Positions 42,510-50,840 of a stretch of DNA of 64,000 nt are shown in pieces. Each line of letters begins with the position of its first letter. The first letter of the stretch is position 1. The DNA comes from Tropicimonas sp033101155 (GTDB taxonomy: Bacteria > Pseudomonadota > Alphaproteobacteria > Rhodobacterales > Rhodobacteraceae). The DNA lies in NCBI RefSeq assembly GCF_033101155.1, contig NZ_JAWMPX010000006.1:146105-210104 (forward strand), in the 5' to 3' direction. A program made the position numbers and the translations under genes. Below the pieces are notes generated by a model, which did not search any database, was not told the DNA's origin, and saw nothing but the letters and a program-made list of their open reading frames with translations.

Positions 42510-43724
42510 TTATCCCTTGACCGAACCAGCCGTCAGGCCCTTGGTCATGAACTTTTCAAGGCCGAGGAAGAGCACCATGATCGGTAACGTGGCAATCACC
42601 GCGCCGGCCATCAGGTGTTGTCGTGGCACCTCGGAAGAGTTGAGCGAGGCCACCCCGCGTGTCAGCGTGAACTTGGACGGGTCGTCCAGCAGCATGAAGG
42701 CCAGCAGGAACTCGTTCCAGGCAATCATGAAGACATAGAGAGAGACCGAGGCCAACGCCGGCAGCGAAAGCGGCAGGGTGATCTTCCAGATCACGGCCAG
42801 GCGAGAGAGCCCGTCCATGAGACCTGCTTCTTCCACTTCCGCCGGCAAACCCCGGAAATAGCCCTGTAACATGTAGAGCGAGACCGGGATCGTGGTGACC
42901 GGGTAGATCAGGATCAGCCCGAAGAGCGAGTTACGCAGGCCGGTCATCGAGAAGACGATATAGATCGGCAGCGCGACGACGATCATCGGCACCATGTAGA
43001 TCAGCAGGATCGAGCGGGAGAAGGCCGCCGCGCCCTTGAAGCGCAGCCGGGCGACGGCATAGGCGCCGGGCACCGAGAAGAGCAGCGTGACGAAGACCGT
43101 GACCACCGAGATAAAGAAGGAGGTCCAGAGATAGCCGCCGAAGCCGAAATCGGTGAAGAGCTCCTGGTAGCTGCGGAAGAGGCCCCAGCCCTTGTCCCAG
43201 TCGAGCGTGAAGTCGAGCGGGTTCTGCAACAGCGCCTGCTGCGATTTCAGCGAGGTCATCACCATGACGTAGAAGGGGATGATGACGATGGCGGTGAAGA
43301 AGACATAGCCGAAGCCGGTGAGGAACTTGATCACCACCTCCTCGAACTCATGTCGGTTCATCTCGCCCATCGGCTGCTTGCCGAGCATGGCATGGAGCGG
43401 CCAGCCGGCACCGAAGCCGACGAAAACGGCAGTCATCAGCTTGTGGGTGAAGGTGACCCCCTCGCCGGTGAGGACCGGGCCGAACCCAACCAACATCAGC
43501 AGGAAGGTGGCCACGGCACCGGCGCCGATCAGCGCCCATTTGTCGTTGAGCCGGAAGGCGGCGAGGCCGAGGCCGACGCCGACAAGCAGCGTGCCGATAA
43601 GTCCGGGGCGGAAGGCGGCGCCGGTGATGAAGGACATCATGACGGCGACCGTGGTGGCGATGACGAAGAGCCAGAGGATCCCGATGACCGGACCGACGAC
43701 GCTTCCCTTGCGCAGAGATTTCAT
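42510..43724 (-). CDS. Sugar ABC permease (MalG type) with extra N-terminal membrane domain
   Basis: A 404-residue permease. From about residue 135 it is a normal MalG-type protein of six helices, with the EAA loop VEEAGLMDGLSRLAVIWKIT. Before it lies an additional domain with four predicted helices (VVGPVIGILWLFVIATTVAV, LIGTLLVGVGLGLAAF, WALIGAGAVATFLLMLVGFG, LMTAVFVGFGAGWPLHAML), which ordinary MalG proteins of about 280 residues lack. Its ATG shares one base with the stop of the MalF-type gene and is preceded by GAGGAGGG. The predicted first residue on GTG 43727 was not used. Confidence 0.88.
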   Translation of the reverse strand: MKSLRKGSVVGPVIGILWLFVIATTVAVMMSFITGAAFRPGLIGTLLVGVGLGLAAFRLNDKWALIGAGAVATFLLMLVGFGPVLTGEGVTFTHKLMTAVFVGFGAGWPLHAMLGKQPMGEMNRHEFEEVVIKFLTGFGYVFFTAIVIIPFYVMVMTSLKSQQALLQNPLDFTLDWDKGWGLFRSYQELFTDFGFGGYLWTSFFISVVTVFVTLLFSVPGAYAVARLRFKGAAAFSRSILLIYMVPMIVVALPIYIVFSMTGLRNSLFGLILIYPVTTIPVSLYMLQGYFRGLPAEVEEAGLMDGLSRLAVIWKITLPLSLPALASVSLYVFMIAWNEFLLAFMLLDDPSKFTLTRGVASLNSSEVPRQHLMAGAVIATLPIMVLFLGLEKFMTKGLTAGSVKG

Positions 43725-44971
43725 CACAGGCCCTCCTCACGGCTGATGAACTTGAAGAAGAAGATCGAGAAGACGAGCAGGCAGCCGAAGACAATCACGG
43801 CGACCGCCGCACCTGCGCCGATATTCGAGATCGCGAAAGCTTGTTCGTAGACATTCACGGTCAGCGTGCGGGTGCCCGCGTTGCCGCCTGTGAGCAGGAA
43901 GATGTCGTCGAACTTGTTGAAGGTCCAGATGAAGCGCAGCAGGAACACCACCGAGAGGATGCCGAGCAGCATCGGCAGCGACAGGTACCAGAATTTCTGG
44001 AACGGAGAGGCGCCATCCATGTCGGCGGCCTCGTACATGTCGGTATCGATGGATTGCAGCCGCGCGAGGATGAAGAGGAAGCTGAGCGGGAAGTAGCGCC
44101 AGATCTCGAAGACGATGACCATGATCAGTGCCAGCGGCTTCTGACCGAAGAAGTTGATCCCCTCCTGGGTCACCCCCATGCGGATCAGCAGCTCGTTGGC
44201 CGAGCCGGAGGTCGGGTCGAACAGCGTCACCCAGGTGAAGGCCACGGCGATGACCGGCGCGACATAGGGGAAGAGGTAGAGGCCCCGCAACACGCCCTGC
44301 CCCCGGAACTCGTTATTGAGCAACAGCGCAGCGAAAAGGCCGACCACGATGGCGCCGATAGTGCCGAACACCGTATAGGCCAGCGTGACACCGAAGACGC
44401 TCCAGAACTCGGAGCCGTCGAAGACGCGCTTGAAATTGTCGAGGGTGAACTCGCCATTGGTCAGGATGAAATCAGCCGTGCCGGTCACGACGGGTTCGCT
44501 GTCCTTGGGATGGCCGCCCCAGTCGAAGTATTCCTGGCCGACCTCGACCTCTATCTTCATGCGGTTGTTGTATTTCGGGTCGATTGTACCGAAATCGCAG
44601 AAGAACTCGGTGCCGGTCTGCTTGCAGCCCTCGGGAATTTCGCCGGTCACGGTCACGCCCGGCGGGAAACTGTCCAGAAGCGTCACGCCCTCGATCTCCG
44701 TGTCCTGGCTGGAGTTGCGCAGGCGATACTCCAAGGTCGCGGTGTCGCCGGCCGCAGCGGGTTTGCCGCGCAGCTGTTCTTTGACCACGGGGATCGGCGG
44801 GCGCAGGTCCGCGAGCCCGATCGGCTTGAAGGAAATCCAGAAAATCGACAGCAGAGGCAGGATGATGACCATCGCCACGCTGAATATCGTTGGGAACAGG
44901 AGTCCCCAGGCCAGGCGCGCCTCGCGCTTTGCGAGCGGGCCTGTACCCTTTGGAGGTACTGCGGTTGTCAT
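43724..44971 (-). CDS. Sugar ABC permease (MalF type) with periplasmic DUF11-like insert
   Basis: A 415-residue permease. Helix one (about 21-48) is followed by an insert of about 110 residues (58-170) before the standard MalF-type core. The insert reads like a DUF11-type beta sandwich (ATLEYRLRNSSQDTEIEGVT, LDSFPPGVTVTG) with two cysteines, C116 and C125, placed to form a disulfide, which fits a periplasmic location. The core has the EAA loop YEAADMDGASPFQKFWYLSLP. The insert may contact the binding protein. The ATG at 44971 follows the binding-protein gene by about 100 bases. Confidence 0.88.
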   Translation of the reverse strand: MTTAVPPKGTGPLAKREARLAWGLLFPTIFSVAMVIILPLLSIFWISFKPIGLADLRPPIPVVKEQLRGKPAAAGDTATLEYRLRNSSQDTEIEGVTLLDSFPPGVTVTGEIPEGCKQTGTEFFCDFGTIDPKYNNRMKIEVEVGQEYFDWGGHPKDSEPVVTGTADFILTNGEFTLDNFKRVFDGSEFWSVFGVTLAYTVFGTIGAIVVGLFAALLLNNEFRGQGVLRGLYLFPYVAPVIAVAFTWVTLFDPTSGSANELLIRMGVTQEGINFFGQKPLALIMVIVFEIWRYFPLSFLFILARLQSIDTDMYEAADMDGASPFQKFWYLSLPMLLGILSVVFLLRFIWTFNKFDDIFLLTGGNAGTRTLTVNVYEQAFAISNIGAGAAVAVIVFGCLLVFSIFFFKFISREEGL

Positions 44972-45030
44972 TGTGATCTCCGCTGGTCGCTGTCGCTTGG
45001 GGGCAGCGAGCCTTTGGTGGAGGGGGGGGG

Positions 45031-45057
45031 CGGCCCCGGAGCGCATCCCCGGGGCCG
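45031..45057 (-). terminator. Intercistronic hairpin after the binding-protein gene
   Basis: A 9-bp perfect stem (CGGCCCCGG / CCGGGGCCG) 14 bases after the binding-protein stop. On the transcribed strand it is followed by a C-run, not T. Such hairpins commonly protect the upstream message, raising binding protein above permease levels. Confidence 0.55.
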
Positions 45058-45070
45058 GTTTTCGTGAGGC

Positions 45071-46417
45071 TTACTCGATCTTGCCGAGCTCTTCATTCAG
45101 CGCAGCGACGGTCGAGGCCGCGTCACGCTCGCCATCGACATATTCGCGCACGAGGCGGTTGAAGACCTGGCTGTTGATGATCTTGGAGGCCAGCGCCAGC
45201 TGCCCTTCCGCAACACCCCAGCGCTGAGCGACATCCAGACCGCCGACGATCTCGCCGATCATCTCCGGCGCATAGAGCTCGGAGAGCGGTGCCTTGCGGT
45301 CCACACCCACATCGAGCTTCGACCAGGCCATGGTGAACTTCTCGGGGTCCTCGGCCGTGCCCTTGCGGATCGGGAACTTGCCTTCCGGCGCGATGGAAAG
45401 CGTCTGGGTGTAGCCCTGATCCATCGAGAACTTCACGAAGTCGATCGCCGGATCGGTGTCGGCGTCATTGGTGATGCCGAAATAGCGGGTGTCACCCCAG
45501 GCCGCGCCATCCGAGTTGGACGGGCCGGCAAAGGTTGTCACGATCCCGGTCAGCGAAGCCAGCTCCGAGGAGGTCGGGTCGTCATTGATGGTCGGCGGGG
45601 CAGAATCCCGCAGGCCGGCCAGTTCGTCGAGGATGAAGGGCGACCAGATGATCATCGCGGCCTGTCCGGCGAAATACAGCTCGCGGGACTGCTTCCAGTA
45701 AAGCTCGCCCTTGGGCGAGGCTGCGACCAGCGCCTTGTAGAAATCGAGCACCTCGGTGGTCTTGGCTTCGTCCAGTTCGGCGAGGCCGTCAGCATTGACC
45801 GGCGAAACGCCATTGGCGAGGAAAACATGCTCGAGCACCTGGCTCATGAAAGCTTCGTCAACCTTGGTCGGAGCCACGAAACCATACATTTCCGGCGGGT
45901 TGTGAAGCTTTTCGAGCGCGGCGACGACGGTCTCGTAAGAGGTAGGGGCCGCAAGGCCTGCTTCGTCGAACTTGTCCTTGCGATAGACGATCATCTGCGT
46001 CCAGCCATCGACCGGAACGGCTGCGACGCCGCCGTCAAAGGCAGCCATCTCGACAGCGCCGGAGGCGAAGGTGGCAGGATCGAGCGCTTCCATCACTTCG
46101 CCGGCCGCGTCGGAATCGAGAATACCGGCCTCGGCCCAGGGAAGGACGTTGACGAGCGGGGTGTAGATCACATCCGGCAGGTCACCAGCAGCGAAAGCGG
46201 CGGTGGCGCGGGTGGACAGGTCCTTCTCCGTGACCGGGATCACCTCGACATCAACGCCGGATTCAGCGGTGAAGGCCGCTGCCATCTCTTCTTGCTTGGC
46301 GAGACGCTCAGGTTGCTCTTCCGTGGTCCAGAAGCGGATGCTTTCCGCATTGGCCGCGAGACCGGACATGAGCAGCGCAAGCGCGGTGCCGGTCATCAGT
46401 TTGGTGGTTTTGGACAT
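45071..46417 (-). CDS. Sugar/osmolyte ABC transporter substrate-binding protein
   Basis: A 448-residue periplasmic protein of the extracellular solute-binding family 1. Signal peptide MSKTTKLMTGTALALLMSG ending ANA before ESIRFWT. The mature start IRFWTTEEQPERLAKQEEMA and AAFAAGDLPDVIYTPL are family 1 features. It delivers the substrate to the MalF/MalG-type permeases downstream. It begins 20 bases after the lacI stop, so the regulator is the first gene of the operon. The ligand is inferred only: a glycosylglycerate or similar small sugar. Confidence 0.88.
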   Translation of the reverse strand: MSKTTKLMTGTALALLMSGLAANAESIRFWTTEEQPERLAKQEEMAAAFTAESGVDVEVIPVTEKDLSTRATAAFAAGDLPDVIYTPLVNVLPWAEAGILDSDAAGEVMEALDPATFASGAVEMAAFDGGVAAVPVDGWTQMIVYRKDKFDEAGLAAPTSYETVVAALEKLHNPPEMYGFVAPTKVDEAFMSQVLEHVFLANGVSPVNADGLAELDEAKTTEVLDFYKALVAASPKGELYWKQSRELYFAGQAAMIIWSPFILDELAGLRDSAPPTINDDPTSSELASLTGIVTTFAGPSNSDGAAWGDTRYFGITNDADTDPAIDFVKFSMDQGYTQTLSIAPEGKFPIRKGTAEDPEKFTMAWSKLDVGVDRKAPLSELYAPEMIGEIVGGLDVAQRWGVAEGQLALASKIINSQVFNRLVREYVDGERDAASTVAALNEELGKIE

Positions 46418-46437
46418 GTTTTTCCCTCCCTTGGGAT

Positions 46438-47541
46438 CTACAGTTTTGAACGCACCCGGCGGGAGAGCTCCGCCGGGGACAGTCTTGGTTGCCCATGCGA
46501 ACCACGGGCAAGGAACCTGGCGAGTGCCAGTTCACGCAAGGAGTCTGGGGTCTCGCCCCGGATTCTGCGAATGAGAAGCTCGGTCAGGCGCCGGCCGGCG
46601 GCCTGCATGTCGACCGAGAACGTCGAGAGTGCCGGCGCCAGCAGCCCGCCTTCGGGCACGCCGTCATAGGACAGCACGGAGAGATCGCGCCCGACCTCCA
46701 GCCCGAGCGTCGCGGCGGCAACATAGGTGCCGAAGGCGGCGCGGTCGGCCGAGCAGACGATTGCCGTGGGCGGCGCATCCAGCGCCAGAAGCGCGCGGGC
46801 GGCGGCCTCCCCGGCCTCGGGGTTGAGCGCGCCCGGCCCGATCAGAGCCGGATCTTCCGGCAAGCCGCACATGGCCAGCCCGGAGCGATATCCCTGCAAG
46901 CGCAGCTCAGAAAAGGTATACCCCTCGCGGCCCGGCACAAAAGCGATGCGGCGATGTCCGAGCCCGTGCAGGATGCAGACCGCCTCCTCGATAGCCTTCT
47001 CGCTCTCGATGTCGAACCAGGCGCAGCCATCGGTGTCGCGGGTGCGCCCGAAGAGAACGAAGGGCACATGATTGCTCTTGAGAAAATCGACCCGGGGATC
47101 GTCCATATAGGTCCGCGGCAGGATGAACCCGTCCGCCTTGTGTGAAGCGACGAGGCGGCCAAGCACGCGGGCGGTGTCCTCGTCCGAGGTCGCGGTCGCA
47201 ACGGTCAGCGACCAGTCGGCGGCGGAGGCGGCTTCGGAGATCCCGGCAAGGAAACTGGCGAGGAAGGGGCGGTGGCCGTCATGTTCCGTGGTTTGCAGCA
47301 CGAGCCCCACGGAGCGAACAACCCCGGTGCGAATTGCCTGTGCGTGACTCAGCGGCGAGTACCCCATCACCTCGGCGGCATGCTTGACGCGTTGGCGGGT
47401 GCTCTCGGAAATATCGGGATAATTGTTCAAAGCGCGGGAGACGGTGCCCTTGGCCAGCCCCAGGGAATCCGCGAGATCGGAGATGGTGACCCGCGGTCGC
47501 CTCCCCGTCGCCTTCCCCCTGCGCTGTGCCAGATCGTTCAT
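46438..47541 (-). CDS. LacI family transcriptional regulator
   Basis: A 367-residue repressor. The N-terminal helix-turn-helix is complete (TISDLADSLGLAKGTVSRAL followed by NNYPDIS), then a periplasmic-binding-type ligand domain. A palindromic operator of the LacI class lies 30 bases before the ATG, so self-repression is likely. It is the first gene of the operon lacI - binding protein - permeases - hydrolase - ATPase - glycerate kinase. ATG 47541 begins a short basic lead before the HTH; the frame upstream covers the operator and was rejected. Confidence 0.9.
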   Translation of the reverse strand: MNDLAQRRGKATGRRPRVTISDLADSLGLAKGTVSRALNNYPDISESTRQRVKHAAEVMGYSPLSHAQAIRTGVVRSVGLVLQTTEHDGHRPFLASFLAGISEAASAADWSLTVATATSDEDTARVLGRLVASHKADGFILPRTYMDDPRVDFLKSNHVPFVLFGRTRDTDGCAWFDIESEKAIEEAVCILHGLGHRRIAFVPGREGYTFSELRLQGYRSGLAMCGLPEDPALIGPGALNPEAGEAAARALLALDAPPTAIVCSADRAAFGTYVAAATLGLEVGRDLSVLSYDGVPEGGLLAPALSTFSVDMQAAGRRLTELLIRRIRGETPDSLRELALARFLARGSHGQPRLSPAELSRRVRSKL

Positions 47542-47570
47542 GCTGTTCTCCCTGCCTGATACGAAACGCT

Positions 47571-47586
47571 CCGAAACCGGTTTCGG
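47571..47586. promoter_or_regulatory. LacI-family operator O1
   Basis: CCGAAACCGGTTTCGG is a perfect 16-base palindrome with the central CG that LacI-family proteins wedge open. Lying 30 bases before the lacI ATG, it would control the whole operon. Confidence 0.8.
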
Positions 47587-47691
47587 CAACAAAAAAGTTG
47601 CATCGCGCTGGAAAATAATTCGACGGGTGGGGTATTGTTTCTATGATTTCAGGTCTTTGCGCTGGAAAGAAACTGGTACTTCCCGAGGCTT

Positions 47692-47707
47692 CCGAAACCG
47701 ATTTTCC
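47692..47707. promoter_or_regulatory. Second, imperfect LacI-family operator O2
   Basis: CCGAAACCGATTTTCC matches O1 at 12 of 16 positions with the left half-site intact. It is 121 bases from O1 centre to centre, suitable for DNA looping, and touches the stop codon of the ion-channel gene. Confidence 0.5.
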
Positions 47708-48078
47708 TACGATTCAGGGTCGTGGCCGTGTTTTGAACCACCGTGATTCCGTTGGGCGCGATCAATCAGGTGATCGGCGAAGGCGGAGGCGAGCGCCAAG
47801 AAAAGGCCGATTCCCATAACAATATACACAACCGTGAAGAGCCGTCCGAACACCGTCTCGGGCGCAAAATCGCCATAACCGACGGTCGAGATGGTGACGG
47901 TGGCGAAGTAGAGCGAATCAAGAAAGCTCCACCCCTCGGCGACCATGTAGAAGATCGCACCGGCAAGGATGACGATGGCGGTGAGGCCAAGCAGAAGCCG
48001 CACGCTGGGGTCCCAGATGGCCTCGCGGAAGCCCCCGACGAAGGACCAGTGGCCACGGCGTTTCTTCGAATGGCTCAT
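47707..48078 (-). CDS. Two-helix potassium channel family protein
   Basis: A 123-residue membrane protein with helix one (LLLGLTAIVILAGAIFYMV), pore helix, the selectivity filter TVGYGD in TISTVGYGDFAP, and helix two (LFTVVYIVMGIGLFLALASA). This is the minimal KcsA-like layout that assembles as a tetramer. No ligand-binding domain follows. Its ATG overlaps the stop of the AI-2E family gene by four bases, so the two are co-translated. Confidence 0.88.
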   Translation of the reverse strand: MSHSKKRRGHWSFVGGFREAIWDPSVRLLLGLTAIVILAGAIFYMVAEGWSFLDSLYFATVTISTVGYGDFAPETVFGRLFTVVYIVMGIGLFLALASAFADHLIDRAQRNHGGSKHGHDPES

Positions 48079-49151
48079 ACCGGCTGTTCCTCCGTCCCCT
48101 GTGTTTCCTCGACCTTCTCGGCCAGCAGGATGGCGATGAAACGCGTGTCAGGAAAGCCGGCGCAGATGATGGTGATCATCGATGTCATGGGGATAGCGAG
48201 AATGGCGCCCGGAATCCCCCAGAGGGTGGTCCAGAGCGACAGAGCAACGAGCACGACAAAGGGCGACAGGTTGAGCTGGCGACCGATCATGCGCGGCTCC
48301 AACACGTTGCCGACAAAGGTCTGGGCGCTGGTCAGCATCGCCGCCAGCAGGAACGACGGCCACACGGCGCCGAACTGCGCCAGCGACAGCACAACCGGGA
48401 AGGCAACCCCGATCAGCGAGCCGACATAGGGGATGTAATTCATCAGCCCGATCATCACGGCCCAGAACAGCGCGAAGTCGACATCCATCGCCCACATGAT
48501 GACAAATGAAGCGAGGCCGAGGATGATGTTGATCAGCGTCTTCACCGCCAGGTATTCGCCGATCCGCGCGTTGATATTCTGGATCATCTCCCGCGTCTGG
48601 GTCGCCTGTGTACGCGGGAAGGCGGCGTCAAGCTTGGCGCCGAAACTGGCGCGCTCCCCGAACAGGAAGGCGGCATAGACAACGACAAGGAAGATCGATC
48701 CGCCAATACTGGTCAGCGAGGCGAGGAGATAGGCAAGAAGGCCGCGCAGGTCGATCTGGCCGATCGTGGCGGCGCGGATCTCCGCCCAGGTGGGGTCGGT
48801 CCGAACGCCGAAAAACGTTGTGAGCCGGGCCAGCAGGCCCTCGAGATTCTCCTGGTAGGTCGGCGCAACGGTCAGCAACTGGTCCACGGTGATCGAGACC
48901 ACGAGCATTATTCCGATGATGCAGGCGGTAAAGACCATCAACACGATCAGGCGCAGCGACCAGACCGGCAGACGCCCGATCAACGGCTGGCGATCCAGTA
49001 ACGTGACGCAGGAATTGAGAATATAGACCGAGATGATCGCCGTGAAGATCGGCAACAGCAGACCCTTGCCGTTCACCAGCAGCCAACCGACCATGATGAC
49101 CAGCGCGAGCGAGAGAACGAGGGTGAAGAGGCGGGTATTGGGGAGTTTCAT
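48075..49151 (-). CDS. AI-2E family transporter (PerM/YdiK-like)
   Basis: A 358-residue membrane protein with about eight helices. LRLIVLMVFTACIIGIMLVV, the amphipathic VDQLLTVAPTYQENLEGLLA, and the C-terminal LNLSPFVVLVALSLWTTLWG followed by GIPGAILAIP are the characteristic marks. The family was named for AI-2 export, but many members act in ion or osmotic stress transport, so the substrate is open. It reads together with the ion-channel gene that overlaps it. Confidence 0.88.
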   Translation of the reverse strand: MKLPNTRLFTLVLSLALVIMVGWLLVNGKGLLLPIFTAIISVYILNSCVTLLDRQPLIGRLPVWSLRLIVLMVFTACIIGIMLVVSITVDQLLTVAPTYQENLEGLLARLTTFFGVRTDPTWAEIRAATIGQIDLRGLLAYLLASLTSIGGSIFLVVVYAAFLFGERASFGAKLDAAFPRTQATQTREMIQNINARIGEYLAVKTLINIILGLASFVIMWAMDVDFALFWAVMIGLMNYIPYVGSLIGVAFPVVLSLAQFGAVWPSFLLAAMLTSAQTFVGNVLEPRMIGRQLNLSPFVVLVALSLWTTLWGIPGAILAIPMTSMITIICAGFPDTRFIAILLAEKVEETQGTEEQPV

Positions 49152-49163
49152 CTCGGTCCGGAG

Positions 49164-49183
49164 GGGTGCGGCTCACCGCACCC
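49164..49183 (-). terminator. Hairpin between the SHOCT gene and the AI-2E family gene
   Basis: An 8-bp perfect stem (GGGTGCGG / CCGCACCC) with a CTCA loop, 13 bases after the SHOCT gene stop and 12 bases before the next ATG on the minus strand. No T-run; it may attenuate read-through rather than fully stop it. Confidence 0.45.
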
Positions 49184-49196
49184 GCTCCCTTTTCCG

Positions 49197-49574
49197 TCAG
49201 GCCAGAAGCTTGACTTTCTGGGCCGCGAATTCCTCGTCGGAGATCACGCCCTTTTCCTTGAGATCGGCGAGTTTCGCGAGTTCGTCGGCCGTCGAGACCC
49301 CGCCCGCGGCGTCTCGAATATAGGCTTTCTGCGCCTCCTGCAGCTCTTCGACGGCCTTTTGCGAGCGCGCCTGCATGGAGTCGCCACGCATGATGAGATA
49401 GACCAGCACACCAAGCCAAGGCACGATGATCACCGCCAGCATCCACAGGCCCTTGCCCATGCCGCTGAGATCCTCGGAGGAAAAGATGTCACTGACCACG
49501 GCGATCAACGTCCAGATCCAGGCGGCGAGCAGGAAGATGAGGAAGATCGACCAGAAAATGTGAAGAATGGGCAT
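49197..49574 (-). CDS. Membrane protein with C-terminal SHOCT domain
   Basis: A 125-residue protein. Two helices (IFWSIFLIFLLAAWIWTLIA and LWMLAVIIVPWLGVLVYLIM) form a phospholipase D-like N-terminal membrane module, followed by a short coiled coil and a C-terminal SHOCT domain (ELAKLADLKEKGVISDEEF, ending AAQKVKLLA). SHOCT segments promote oligomer formation; the role is unknown. ATG 49574 (MPILHIFW) precedes the first helix directly. It is divergent from the membrane protein at 49757. Confidence 0.82.
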   Translation of the reverse strand: MPILHIFWSIFLIFLLAAWIWTLIAVVSDIFSSEDLSGMGKGLWMLAVIIVPWLGVLVYLIMRGDSMQARSQKAVEELQEAQKAYIRDAAGGVSTADELAKLADLKEKGVISDEEFAAQKVKLLA

Positions 49575-49756
49575 AGCAGGCTCCTGTTGGAATGACCCGT
49601 GTTCAGGGTGGTCCCGGCTTGACTGAGAATTGTAGCAACCACCCGCGCCACGATAGGCCCGAGCACCGGAAGAATTCAACCAGCAGCTGAAATTATCTGC
49701 TTTAAAACGGGTATTTGCTCGTTAGTATCGGCGACGAACAGCCAATGGGGGGCCAA

Positions 49757-50149
49757 ATGGTTCGAATGCTGATTTCCACCGCTGTCTACGTTCTCGCAAA
49801 TGCCATCGGCTTGCTGGTCGCAAGCGTGTTGCTGGGCGAGTCCTTCACCTTCACTGCCACAGGCTTCATTTTCGCGACGGTGCTGCTCTCGCTGGTCTCG
49901 GTGCTGGCCGGACCGTTGATCGAGAAGATGTCGGAGAAAAACTTGCCCGCGCTCAAGGGGGGTGTGGCGTTGGTGACGACTTTTGTCGGTCTCCTGATCA
50001 CCAATCTCTTCGTTGGCGGCATGGAGATCCATGGCGCCTCGACCTGGCTTCTGGCGACAATCCTCGTCTGGGCCGGCGCGCTGATCGCAACACTCGTGCT
50101 GCCGATGTTCCTGGTCAAGAAGGTCGTCAAGGACATCCGCGAGGACTGA
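49757..50149 (+). CDS. Small four-helix membrane protein, phage-holin-family-like
   Basis: A 130-residue protein with four helices (LISTAVYVLANAIGLLVASV, ATGFIFATVLLSLVSVLAGP, GGVALVTTFVGLLITNLFVG, WLLATILVWAGALIATLVLP) and a charged C-terminus. The pattern resembles bacterial proteins grouped with phage holin family 4 (PF04020-like), but there is no phage context, so lysis is not implied. GGGGGG just before ATG 49757 supports that start; ATG 49745 and TTG 49715 are alternatives. Confidence 0.6.
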   Translation: MVRMLISTAVYVLANAIGLLVASVLLGESFTFTATGFIFATVLLSLVSVLAGPLIEKMSEKNLPALKGGVALVTTFVGLLITNLFVGGMEIHGASTWLLATILVWAGALIATLVLPMFLVKKVVKDIRED

Positions 50150-50156
50150 AAAAACA

Positions 50157-50179
50157 GGCGCGCCGTGTCCCGGCGCGCC
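50157..50179. terminator. Bidirectional terminator between convergent genes
   Basis: A 9-bp perfect stem (GGCGCGCCG / CGGCGCGCC) with a five-base loop lies between the convergent ends of the holin-like and lipoprotein genes. A-run before it (GAAAAAACA) and T-rich bases after it (CTTCCCGTCTTTTCT) fit termination both ways. Confidence 0.82.
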
Positions 50180-50192
50180 CTTCCCGTCTTTT

Positions 50193-50753
50193 CTACTCGA
50201 CCTTGGTCACCGCGATGGCCAGCGCCCGATCAACCGCAACGGCCACCCGGTCACCAGCTTGCCGCGCCGCCGCGAACTTGCGCATTTCCTTCTCGACATA
50301 GATCCGCTCTACCGTCCCGTCATTCAACCGGATGACGACGGTATGGGTCAGCTCGTCATAAGACAGGAACTCGACGACGGTAGAGCCCGAGCCGATCACG
50401 GCGCCGGCGGGCTTCTCGCCCTCCATCGCCGCCCCGGCGACAACCTCGCCGAGAGCCGTTCCGGGGTCTGCCGGGTCAGCCATGCCAACGGCAACCGATT
50501 GCTGGTATTCCAGCGAGACCTGGTCGCCAATCATCATCTCGTCGAAATTCACGACCTGCGGGCCGGCACGGAAGACGACCGAACCGCCTTTCCCGCTCAC
50601 CTTGAACAGGCGCTTCTCGGGGATGATCGCCTCGATTGTCCCGTCGAGAGAGATCGACTCCGACCGCTCCGCATATGTATCCGAGCCGCCGATCGTATCA
50701 CATCCCGCCGCCAGCAAGAGACAGCCCGCCGCTGCCAAAACTGTAAGTTTCAT
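50193..50753 (-). CDS. Lipoprotein of unknown function
   Basis: A 186-residue protein with a lipoprotein signal (AAAGCLLLAAGC, lipobox LAAGC, lipidated cysteine at residue 18, followed by Asp, which would favour inner-membrane retention if E. coli rules hold). The mature part is beta-rich with repeated small domains (SLDGTIEAIIPEKRLFKVSG and THTVVIRLNDGTVERIYVEK), like OB-fold or SH3-type proteins. No family recognised. Monocistronic, with a terminator after it. Confidence 0.65.
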   Translation of the reverse strand: MKLTVLAAAGCLLLAAGCDTIGGSDTYAERSESISLDGTIEAIIPEKRLFKVSGKGGSVVFRAGPQVVNFDEMMIGDQVSLEYQQSVAVGMADPADPGTALGEVVAGAAMEGEKPAGAVIGSGSTVVEFLSYDELTHTVVIRLNDGTVERIYVEKEMRKFAAARQAGDRVAVAVDRALAIAVTKVE

Positions 50754-50840
50754 CCCTCACACCCTTCGAATAAAAAATTTACACTCGACAACTCTCAGTT
50801 GCGCGCCGGCAAGGCAAGCCCCCCTTGTTCAAAGCTACGT

